Shown: positions 1 through 5,569 of the stretch, in pieces
How positions within the stretch are numbered: position 1 is the first letter of the stretch
Layout: every line of letters begins with the position of its first letter
From: Clostridia bacterium
GTDB lineage: Bacteria; Bacillota_A; Clostridia; Oscillospirales; CAG-272
Assembly: GCA_017935805.1 (NCBI GenBank)
Contig: JAGBGV010000277.1
Location: forward strand, 1-5,620
Direction of reading: 5' to 3'
DNA: 5,620 bases
Position numbers and translations under genes: made by a program
The notes under the pieces: model-generated
Database searches by the model: none
Seen by the model: the letters and a program-made list of their open reading frames with translations, nothing else
Told to the model about the DNA's origin: nothing

Positions 1-982
1 AGCTGTAGAAGCTCCACAGTCCGTTATTGAATGAGGGGAAGGACTCGCCCTCGTGATATGCCGCACCGTCTGCGGGATCGGTTGACCAGAGTAGAGTCAT
101 GTTGCCGTTTCTGTCACGCTTCCACAGTCTGTAGCTTTCGCTGTAACCTTCATCGGTGCGCTTGTATTCCTCGAAATATATATTGTTCGACCACACGTCA
201 ACAGCTCTGTAATTCATGTGAATGAACTCTTCGCGCTCGCCTGTGTGAACGTTATATATGCCGAAGCCCTTGCCTGCACCCTCGTATGCACCGATATTGT
301 AAACAAGCCTTGCCGCACCGTCGTAAGCGTTTGCTGCTATAAATCCAACGGGAGTGTAAGATGTAACATCCGAGAGATTTCCGCCTGCATCATCAAGCAC
401 CAGGTTTGTAAGAATCCGCTTGACTGTTCCGTCAGGAGCTTTCAGGTCAATACCGCCGCGACCGACTCCGTCGTCAGTTGTTCTGTATGCGATGTAGACA
501 CCGTCCGATGCGTTTCCGCGAACAGGCTCGTCATACTGGGGATAAGCATTGGCGTAGTCTGGCATAGAATATCCGTCGACTTCTATTTTTGTTGCAGTAA
601 GCTCGCCGCCGCTGTAGAGGATGTGGAACGCCCCGTGAACGAGGTAGCCTCTGTCATGGGTAAACTCAACGTCCCGCAAAATGATACCGTTACCCGAGGT
701 TTCATAGCTGATGTTGTCAAGACGGTATTCCCCGTCAATGGCACACTCGCCCACAATTCTCGCGTGATCCATGTCAACAAGGTACAGCTTTATGTTGGTG
801 TAAGCCTTCACATATCCCGTTTCGTCCGTTACGTTGTCTTTGGTCATGTAAAGCTTCATACCGTCGCTGTACTTGTATCCCGTGGCATTACCGTCACCTC
901 CGGCAGGGATGTAAACGTTCTGCACCGAATATCCCTTGGGGTTGGAAATAACAGTAACAGGGTTGGAATTGGGCTTAGTCAC
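1..982 (-). repeat. Large ectodomain unit B, propeller-like, cut by window edge (residues 1319 onward)
   Basis: The second unit repeats unit A in order: NPVTVISNP (1325-1333), VYIP, a DDGVGRGGID turn, DGTVKRILTN (1502-1511), LVLDDAG, YTPVGFI, and GFGIYNVHTGEREEF (GIYN at 1559-1562). The offset from unit A grows from 367 to 386 residues, so small insertions separate them. The DNA is still visibly alike over the KRILTN region (391-433 against 1531-1573). The unit and the gene are incomplete at the left edge, so more copies may follow. Confidence 0.75.
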
Positions 983-3900
983 ATTTGGCAGTACATCTTC
1001 CTGTGCAAACACAATGGCGGTCTCCGTCATGCCGTGGCTTACCACAAGTATCTCGCAGTCGGTAGTGTCATATCTTACCTCGGCAAGGACATTATTCTGC
1101 TGATTTATATCAAGTGAGTATATCTTCACTGATACTGCATTTTCTCCTGCATTCTTATAGTCCGAGGGGTAAATTCCTGTAGTCCTTCTCCAGCTTGTTC
1201 CGCCGAATCTGATGTCACGGGAATCCCGCAGTCTGAATATATTTTCTTCCTCGTTAACGGAAGCGATTTTTTGGATATTTCCGTCAAGGGTAGCTTTATA
1301 CCAAGCAACAGGCTCATATCCGCTTACCTCTCTGAGATAAATATATCCGTCCATATAGCCTATAGCGCCGTATCCGTTACGGAACTCAGTCTTTTCCCCT
1401 GTCGTAAGGTTGTAGATGCCGTAGCCCTGTGTCCACTCCCAACCGCCGATGTGGTAGAGGAGTCTGTCATTGTCAATGAACTGGATCGGGCTGTATCCTG
1501 TAACGCCACCGAGACCTTGTACTCCCGGGTCATCAAGCATAACGTTGGTGAGAATACGCTTTGTTGTTCCGTCTGCGTATGCCACATCAATGCCGCTGTG
1601 ACCGCTTCCGTCATCGGTTACTTTGTATATGGTATAATCTCCGCCCGGGGACACAAGCACCGCTTCATTTCTCGGCCACGGGTCTTTTTCTGTCGCCTGT
1701 GCCGAAAGCTTGCCGTTTTTGTACTCGATACGGATAGCCGCAGGAACGCTGTATGTCTCTGTCTCCTCGTCAAGTTTGAGATCGTACAGCACGAGTGAGT
1801 CCTTTTCGTGATGAGCATCTATTAACCAGCCATCTACCCTGCCATACTCAAGAGTAGCAACAAGCTCGCCGCGCACAGTATTTACAAGATAGAAGCAAAT
1901 ATCTGTAGTGGCAGTCACATGACCTCTCTCACCCTGCTCGGTACCGTAAGTCATGAGGAGTATATGCTCGCTGTCAAAATCGTAGGTGGAGTATCGTCTG
2001 TCATAAGGGATGTAGATAGTCTTAAAGTCCAGCCCACCGGGGTTTGAGAGGATAGTTACGGGAGTTATGGTGGTTACATCTTCTTCTGATTCGTCATCCG
2101 AGAAAGCATCCCACAGAAGCTCGATCATCAGCGGGAACTGTGTAAACCTGATTGAACCGTCAGCTTCAACAACATATTTGCAAATACCACCGGCTATATA
2201 TTTCACTCCATACTCATTAATAGCTGCAGATACTCTTACCGCGTACTCACCGTTTTCATATCCCAAAGGATATCCCAAAGGCTCGAAGGTATACCCGGTA
2301 GCAGAGTCATATCCCCACTGAGCCGCATATCCGCTGAATACGTAAAGCTCGCCATCTTGTTCCATATAGAGAGGACAGCCTGAATTACCGACGGTCTTAT
2401 TCATAAGACTATTTGTTATTTCCTCAGAGAAATGACGCACAATAACATTTCTCATTTCTGCAAGGTTCAAAAATTCAACATGACCGCATTTCTGGTATCT
2501 TTCACCGGCATATTCAATCACTTCATCATAAAACTCGATTCTGGCATTGCCGGTGAAAATTGAATAGAAGTATTCTGCGGTATGATATGTATTAACAAAG
2601 TCACTGGGCAAATCCGTTGATTCGAAGGATTCATCCACCTCTGAGGAATGCTTTATCGATTCCGCAATAATCTTTCCTGACGTATTATAACCGTATTCGA
2701 TCAGGAAGTAGTCCTCAGTATACTGCCACGTTCCGTAGCCTATCAATACCTTGGCATACAGCTTGCCGTTTTTAACGAAGAAATCGAAATTCTGATCAAA
2801 ATATGCATTGTCGGGAAGCTCTATCTTCTCGCCGGATGAGTTAACAGTCCAGGCTTTGCCGCCTTCTCCACGGGAAACAACGCTCTCCACCCAATCATAG
2901 GGATTCGGCACGGCGTATATTTCTCCCTCAAAACAGTTCATCACATACGCCTCTTCAATATGCACCCCTGTACCCGTACCTGTGGTAAATATGAGGAAAA
3001 GACGGTCGCCGCCGTCAGAGGTTACATTTGAGCGGTATATCTGCGGCTCCCATGTGTTTTTCAGCCATGCGGGAAGAGCGGTAGTTATATCCAGCTCATG
3101 TCCGTCAGCGGAGATTCTGAACTTCGTTGCAAAGTCAGAGTCTATGCCATTATAATAATAGTACAATGAAGCGTCTATGTTCTCGTCCTTTATGAGAAGC
3201 TTGTATTCTTCGATTTCACCTGCTAAAAGATCAGATGCCTTGAATTGCTCGGTCAGCCTATCTTCTGTGATTTCGACAAGAATAGGAGAACCGTCCTCGC
3301 CGCTTGTGGTGATTTCAAAGCGTTTAACAGTTCCATCTGTGTCTGTATACGTAATTCCGCAAGTTCCAACAGCTCCGGGAACTGAAACTTCAACATATAT
3401 GGGTTCACCTGCTGTAAGGTCAACGAGGTGAATAGGAACACAATCGGCAATCTTAAAAACTGTTGCACTTGTTGCAAGAAGCTTTGTTATCTTTACGTTT
3501 TCCACATCAATGTTTGACGTAATGGCAACAAGGAAGCTTTCGCCGTCGGATGCCGCATTGTATATTTCGGTTCCCTCAATTACCGGTGTTTTCTCCCAAT
3601 CGGGAAGGGATATGGACAGTTCGACTGCCATATCATTCTCCGGCTGATCTGTCTCAGGCGGCTTTTTATCCCCAACATTGCACGCTACAATAGTTCCCGC
3701 AAGTATGCACAGCACAAGGCAGATGGGGATAAGCACCTTTCCTCTGCGACTGCCCGAGCCGTTGATAATATTGGCAAAGCGGGATTTCACAGAATTCTTC
3801 TTCGGGTTGAAGTGTGTAGTGAGTGCGCCGCGGTTTCTTCTGCAACGGCGAATAATGTCAAGCATTACGTTACCGTATGCAACTCGCGCCTCGTCACTGC

Positions 3901-4936
3901 AGCCTGCAAGAACAGTTTCGTCACAGGACAGCTCCATTTCCATTTCACAGCGAACAGCCGCGATATGGGAAATAGGGTTAAACCAATGAAGGGATCTTGC
4001 TACAAGCTCAATGATCTTAATATACAAGTCGCCGCGTTTACAGTGCACGACCTCGTGGAACAATGTACCCGCAAGACCGTTTTGCGTAAATGTAATATCC
4101 GGCAGGACAATTTTACGGCTGAAGATACCAAAGGCAGCGGGGCTGTTGATGTTCGGAGACACAAGAAGCTTTGGAACTCTCTTGAGCTTTTCCTTCTCGC
4201 AAACTGACAAGAAGATCGCCATGGTTTTCGCATCCGCATTTCGGGCAGAGCGAAGAATACGGCGCGTGTATATGATATACGAGAGCATATTCCAAGCAAA
4301 GAATACAACAGCTCCTGCAATATATACGATAGAAACTATCTTAAGCACTTCCATTACCGAGATAGGTTCTTTCGGTGTCTCGGGAACAGTATCCGGAATG
4401 ACTACTTCCTCTTGCTGCGGATCGTTTGTTATCGGCTTATCCACGTCAACAGAAGGAACAGACGGATTCACAGGATCAGTCGGTGTACTCGGGAGAGTCG
4501 GAGTGCTCGGTGTGCTCGGTGTTCCGGGGTTCGTTGGGTTTGTCGGTGTTGACGGATATATAGGATCAGTTGGCGTTACGGGATCAACCGGAGTGGTCGT
4601 GCCGGGTGTTACCGTTGTGTCGCCATGATTCCCTGTGGGTGGTGTTTCCGTGGGATTGTTGTTCTCCACCGGGCTGTTGTTTTCCACGGGAGAGTCAACT
4701 GTTTCATTTTGCTCATTCTCGTCAGTTACCGCTATAGTAAGGGGCACTTCGATGAGTGAGGGTAATAGATTAAAGCTAAAAGGAATCGCAAGGCGCAAAA
4801 GCACAAGCGTCCACAGCACATATCTGCATTTTGCAGTAAATCTGCCGCCAAACAGCTTCAAAACTAAAAGCATAATCAAAGCCAGCAGAGAAATTCCTAC
4901 TGTTATTTCAAGTATATTAAGAAAGAAACCAATCAT
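1..4936 (-). CDS. Giant BlaR1/MecR1-like M56 metalloprotease sensor, 3' end cut by window edge
   Basis: An open frame of at least 1,644 codons, without a stop by hand translation, that runs off the left edge. BlaR1 has about 600 residues. Topology as read: TM1 about 3-28; basic cytoplasmic turn GGRFTAKCR (30-38); TM2 about 39-62; extracellular Pro/Thr-rich loop about 69-194; TM3 about 197-218; cytoplasmic zinc protease 219-400 with HEVVH (294-298), KRGD (300-303), HWFNP and ELSCDE (335-340), the M56 HExxH...ExxCD signature with all expected ligands present; TM4 about 401-418. The extracellular part holds two short related segments (439-496, 614-676), an IseA-like segment (about 779-950), and two tandem propeller-like units (954-1318, 1319 onward). 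I see no SxxK/SxN/KTG penicillin-sensor motifs. Start ATG at 4936 has GGAGGT five bases upstream and is translationally coupled to blaI. By BlaR1 analogy it senses an external signal and triggers repressor inactivation. The protease assignment is firm; the ligand is unknown. Confidence 0.95.
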   Translation of the reverse strand, partial: MIGFFLNILEITVGISLLALIMLLVLKLFGGRFTAKCRYVLWTLVLLRLAIPFSFNLLPSLIEVPLTIAVTDENEQNETVDSPVENNSPVENNNPTETPPTGNHGDTTVTPGTTTPVDPVTPTDPIYPSTPTNPTNPGTPSTPSTPTLPSTPTDPVNPSVPSVDVDKPITNDPQQEEVVIPDTVPETPKEPISVMEVLKIVSIVYIAGAVVFFAWNMLSYIIYTRRILRSARNADAKTMAIFLSVCEKEKLKRVPKLLVSPNINSPAAFGIFSRKIVLPDITFTQNGLAGTLFHEVVHCKRGDLYIKIIELVARSLHWFNPISHIAAVRCEMEMELSCDETVLAGCSDEARVAYGNVMLDIIRRCRRNRGALTTHFNPKKNSVKSRFANIINGSGSRRGKVLIPICLVLCILAGTIVACNVGDKKPPETDQPENDMAVELSISLPDWEKTPVIEGTEIYNAASDGESFLVAITSNIDVENVKITKLLATSATVFKIADCVPIHLVDLTAGEPIYVEVSVPGAVGTCGITYTDTDGTVKRFEITTSGEDGSPILVEITEDRLTEQFKASDLLAGEIEEYKLLIKDENIDASLYYYYNGIDSDFATKFRISADGHELDITTALPAWLKNTWEPQIYRSNVTSDGGDRLFLIFTTGTGTGVHIEEAYVMNCFEGEIYAVPNPYDWVESVVSRGEGGKAWTVNSSGEKIELPDNAYFDQNFDFFVKNGKLYAKVLIGYGTWQYTEDYFLIEYGYNTSGKIIAESIKHSSEVDESFESTDLPSDFVNTYHTAEYFYSIFTGNARIEFYDEVIEYAGERYQKCGHVEFLNLAEMRNVIVRHFSEEITNSLMNKTVGNSGCPLYMEQDGELYVFSGYAAQWGYDSATGYTFEPLGYPLGYENGEYAVRVSAAINEYGVKYIAGGICKYVVEADGSIRFTQFPLMIELLWDAFSDDESEEDVTTITPVTILSNPGGLDFKTIYIPYDRRYSTYDFDSEHILLMTYGTEQGERGHVTATTDICFYLVNTVRGELVATLEYGRVDGWLIDAHHEKDSLVLYDLKLDEETETYSVPAAIRIEYKNGKLSAQATEKDPWPRNEAVLVSPGGDYTIYKVTDDGSGHSGIDVAYADGTTKRILTNVMLDDPGVQGLGGVTGYSPIQFIDNDRLLYHIGGWEWTQGYGIYNLTTGEKTEFRNGYGAIGYMDGYIYLREVSGYEPVAWYKATLDGNIQKIASVNEEENIFRLRDSRDIRFGGTSWRRTTGIYPSDYKNAGENAVSVKIYSLDINQQNNVLAEVRYDTTDCEILVVSHGMTETAIVFAQEDVLPNVTKPNSNPVTVISNPKGYSVQNVYIPAGGDGNATGYKYSDGMKLYMTKDNVTDETGYVKAYTNIKLYLVDMDHARIVGECAIDGEYRLDNISYETSGNGIILRDVEFTHDRGYLVHGAFHILYSGGELTATKIEVDGYSMPDYANAYPQYDEPVRGNASDGVYIAYRTTDDGVGRGGIDLKAPDGTVKRILTNLVLDDAGGNLSDVTSYTPVGFIAANAYDGAARLVYNIGAYEGAGKGFGIYNVHTGEREEFIHMNYRAVDVWSNNIYFEEYKRTDEGYSESYRLWKRDRNGNMTLLWSTDPADGAAYHEGESFPSFNNGLWSFYS
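983..2077 (-). repeat. Large ectodomain unit A, propeller-like (residues 954-1318)
   Basis: The first of two tandem related units. Landmarks: PVTILSNP (959-966), IYIP, IRIEYKNGKLSA, a DDGSGHSGID strand turn, DGTTKRILTN (1122-1131), VMLDDPG, then YSPIQFIDNDRLLYHIGG followed by GYGIYNLTTGEKTEF (GIYN at 1173-1176). The hydrophobic strand, turn and Gly-Ile-Tyr-x-(4)-Gly-Glu pattern is typical of beta-propeller blades. A Pfam family is not recognised. The unit is followed directly by unit B. Confidence 0.75.
2087..2602 (-). other. IseA-like segment in the M56 ectodomain (residues about 779-950)
   Basis: The order of motifs resembles IseA-type domains as found in clostridial surface proteins: TAEYFYSIF (786-794), a strand pair ending YAGERYQKC (809-817), a helix region LAEMRNVIVRHFSEEIT (825-841), then YMEQDGELYVFSG (857-869), and an ending with ADGSIRFTQFP. 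In Bacillus, IseA inhibits cell-wall DL-endopeptidases. The assignment rests on motif layout from memory and is tentative; the fold could be another NTF2- or cystatin-like domain. Confidence 0.4.
2258..2281 (-). repeat. 12-base exact tandem duplication (PLGY x2)
   Basis: Two exact adjacent copies of atatcccaaagg (plus strand) encode PLGYPLGY at residues 886-893. The frame is kept. Exact identity points to a recent slippage event within the IseA-like segment. Confidence 0.9.
2909..3097 (-). repeat. Short ectodomain repeat, copy 2 (residues 614-676)
   Basis: This segment (ELDITTALPAW ... QIYRSNVTSDGGDRLFLIF ... GEIYAV) matches copy 1, with its LPxW motif displaced by 177 residues. Between the copies lie about 115 residues of further beta-type sequence (EPIYVEVSVPGAVG, TVKRFEITTSGEDG) that I do not recognise. 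Divergence is considerable, so the duplication is old. Confidence 0.6.
3449..3622 (-). repeat. Short ectodomain repeat, copy 1 (residues 439-496)
   Basis: The segment begins ELSISLPDW and continues through EIYNAASDGESFLVAI; it matches the later segment at residues 614-676 in order and spacing: LPxW, then xIY, then SDG, then F-L-hydrophobic. It directly follows TM4 and a charged Pro-rich linker. The pattern of short hydrophobic strands suggests a small beta-sandwich or a propeller blade. The family is not recognised. Confidence 0.6.
4454..4591 (-). repeat. Pro-x-x triplet array in the extracellular loop of the M56 protein
   Basis: From residue 116 to 161 every third residue is proline: sixteen prolines in exact register, with Thr, Ser, Asp, Asn and Val between them (for example TPSTPSTPTLPSTP). 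The DNA has a loose nine-base period. It lies between TM2 and TM3, in the loop that BlaR1 topology places outside the cell. Such a sequence would form an extended, polyproline-like stalk, and the threonines could be O-glycosylated; both are inference. Clean prolines with varied intervening codons suggest protein-level selection, not only recent slippage. Confidence 0.9.
4658..4693 (-). repeat. 18-base coding tandem repeat (SPVENN x2)
   Basis: Residues 82-87 and 88-93 of the M56 protein both read SPVENN, encoded by two adjacent, nearly identical 18-base copies. It lies at the N-terminal side of the extracellular TM2-TM3 loop, just before the Pro-x-x array, and suggests the loop grew by slippage. 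Confidence 0.8.
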
Positions 4937-5319
4937 CACTTACCTCCGGTTTTCTTCTTCAGCATTGCCGCAAGCTCCTCTAAATCGTCATCACTCAGCC
5001 CGTCGGCGTTCAGCAATGATGCTATCATATTCTTCGCTGATCCACCGAAAAACCGATGCATCATCGTATGCTCCTCTCCTCTCCGATATTCGGATTCCTT
5101 TATCACAGGTGAGAAGAGATGCTTATACCCGCTTTTATCACAGGTTACAAATCCGCGCTCGCCCAGTCTTTCAAGGAGAACATGCACAGTTCCCGCTTTC
5201 CAACCGTGAGCATCAGCTAATTTTTTTGTTATTTCTCCCGCAGTCATCGGCTTTTTCTCGTGCCACATAATAAGCATTACTTCAAGCTCCGATTCGGGTA
5301 AACGATCTATCTTATTCAT
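4936..5319 (-). CDS. blaI: BlaI/MecI-family transcriptional repressor (winged helix)
   Basis: A 127-residue protein of the usual BlaI/MecI length (about 120-130). Residues 1-73 read as the DNA-binding winged helix: LPESELEVMLIMW (7-19), the helix pair around TAGEITKKL (26-34), a recognition helix at WKAGTVHVLLERL (40-52), then the wing GFVTCDKSGYKHLFSP (56-71). Residues 75-123 form the family's C-terminal dimerisation helices, including the FFGGS turn (90-94) and LSDDDLEELAAML (108-120). The family binds TACAnnTGTA-type operators as a dimer and is inactivated after proteolysis by its M56 partner. I chose the ATG at 5319 because GGAGG lies five bases before it; in-frame ATGs at 5337 and 5331 lie inside the downstream operator or on the Shine-Dalgarno and have no ribosome site. 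The stop overlaps the next gene's start by one base. By recall alignment to staphylococcal BlaI, the Asn101-Phe102 cleavage pair is Ser101-Leu102 here. Family assignment is secure; regulated targets beyond its own operon are unknown. Confidence 0.95.
   Translation of the reverse strand: MNKIDRLPESELEVMLIMWHEKKPMTAGEITKKLADAHGWKAGTVHVLLERLGERGFVTCDKSGYKHLFSPVIKESEYRRGEEHTMMHRFFGGSAKNMIASLLNADGLSDDDLEELAAMLKKKTGGK
4942..4947 (-). promoter_or_regulatory. Ribosome binding site of the M56 gene inside the end of blaI
   Basis: GGAGGT is embedded in the last codons of blaI (Gly-Gly) with five bases before the ATG at 4936. The TGATG stop/start overlap implies translational coupling, so repressor and protease should be made in a linked ratio. 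Confidence 0.88.
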
Positions 5320-5324
5320 ATTGT

Positions 5325-5329
5325 CCTCC
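5325..5329 (-). promoter_or_regulatory. Ribosome binding site that sets the blaI start
   Basis: GGAGG on the minus strand is followed by five bases (ACAAT) and the ATG at 5319. It rules out the in-frame ATGs at 5337 and 5331, which lie before or directly against this site. Confidence 0.88.
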
Positions 5330-5350
5330 ATATACATTTGTCTACGGTTT
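5328..5350. promoter_or_regulatory. BlaI operator, downstream copy (covers the transcription start)
   Basis: The second copy of the 23-base element, identical to the upstream copy except that the would-be TTGACA reads TAGACA here (plus-strand t5343 against a5379). The ACAAATGT core is at 5334-5341. The copies are 36 bases apart. This copy covers the predicted transcription start and touches the edge of the blaI Shine-Dalgarno, so the pair would bracket the promoter, as in staphylococcal bla and mec control regions. Confidence 0.82.
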
Positions 5351-5351
5351 C

Positions 5352-5380
5352 AGTATACCATAACCATATACATTTGTCAA
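5352..5380 (-). promoter_or_regulatory. Sigma-A-type promoter of the blaI-M56 operon
   Basis: On the minus strand a perfect -35 TTGACA (5375-5380) is followed by a 17-base spacer and the -10 TATACT (5352-5357). A TG dinucleotide sits one base before the -10, so it also qualifies as an extended -10. The stretch just upstream (about 5384-5400) is A/T-rich and could act as an UP element. Transcription should start near 5345, leaving a leader of about 26 bases before the blaI ATG. The -35 lies inside the upstream operator copy and the predicted start inside the downstream copy, so repressor binding would block initiation. Confidence 0.9.
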
Positions 5381-5386
5381 CGGTTT
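5364..5386. promoter_or_regulatory. BlaI operator, upstream copy (covers the -35)
   Basis: A 23-base element with the inverted core ACAAATGT (minus strand, 5370-5377). Its extended core gACAAATGTA fits nine of ten positions of the BlaI/MecI-type TACAnnTGTA operator. It is repeated downstream with one mismatch. It overlaps the TTGACA -35 hexamer, the expected place for a repressor site. Binding by the adjacent BlaI is inferred from family knowledge. Confidence 0.82.
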
Positions 5387-5449
5387 TGGAATAATTTATT
5401 TGCATTTCCACCATTTCTGTTTCTAAAATAATATACACAAAACATACAA

Positions 5450-5475
5450 AAAAAGACTCCTCTCGGAGTCTTTTT
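5450..5475. terminator. Bidirectional intrinsic terminator upstream of blaI
   Basis: An eleven-pair stem AAAAAGACTCC / GGAGTCTTTTT with a four-base TCTC loop. T-rich runs follow on both strands: TTTTTGTTTTT on the plus strand and seven T on the minus strand. In the minus direction it would stop read-through from beyond the right edge before it reaches the blaI promoter. No plus-strand gene in this window needs it. Confidence 0.88.
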
Positions 5476-5491
5476 GTTTTTGTATACCGAA

Positions 5492-5514
5492 AACCACGCG
5501 ATAGTCGCGTGGTT
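5492..5514. terminator. Second hairpin, possible weak terminator
   Basis: A perfect nine-pair stem AACCACGCG / CGCGTGGTT with a five-base loop ATAGT. On the minus strand it is followed by TTTTCGG, which is a poor T-run, so it may be a weak terminator, an mRNA 3' end stabiliser, or part of the adjoining repeat element. Confidence 0.5.
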
Positions 5515-5569
5515 CATTGGAGGCTATTGCCGATGAGGAGAAAATTTACGAGCAAATTTGGACAGAAAA

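Noticed and set aside
218..1117. A 299-codon plus-strand open frame, Cys- and Val-rich
   Set aside because: It lies antisense to unit B of the M56 protein, whose frame is open throughout and carries recognisable repeats. It has no ribosome site or family motif; its length comes from codon bias of the real gene.
1271..1798. A 175-codon plus-strand open frame
   Set aside because: Antisense shadow of unit A, with the same Cys/Val-rich composition as the other shadow and no ribosome site.
4454..4591. Short-period repeat as a CRISPR or minisatellite
   Set aside because: The period is nine bases within an open coding frame, with no spacers; it encodes Pro-x-x triplets.
4011..4628. A 205-codon plus-strand frame ending in a Gly/Val-rich repeat
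   Set aside because: It is the reverse reading of the zinc protease domain and the Pro-x-x loop; the apparent repeat is the complement of the proline array.
1..4936. Beta-lactam resistance locus (blaR1-blaI-blaZ)
   Set aside because: The regulator pair is of that family, but there is no beta-lactamase or penicillin-binding sensor in the window, so resistance cannot be claimed.
4635..5270. A 211-codon plus-strand frame opposite blaI and the start of the M56 gene
   Set aside because: It overlaps two well-supported minus-strand genes with ribosome sites and family motifs, and has no recognisable product.
5319..5337. Upstream blaI start codons at 5337 and 5331
   Set aside because: They lie within the downstream operator or directly before GGAGG, and lack a ribosome site; the extra MYMEDN residues are not typical of the family.
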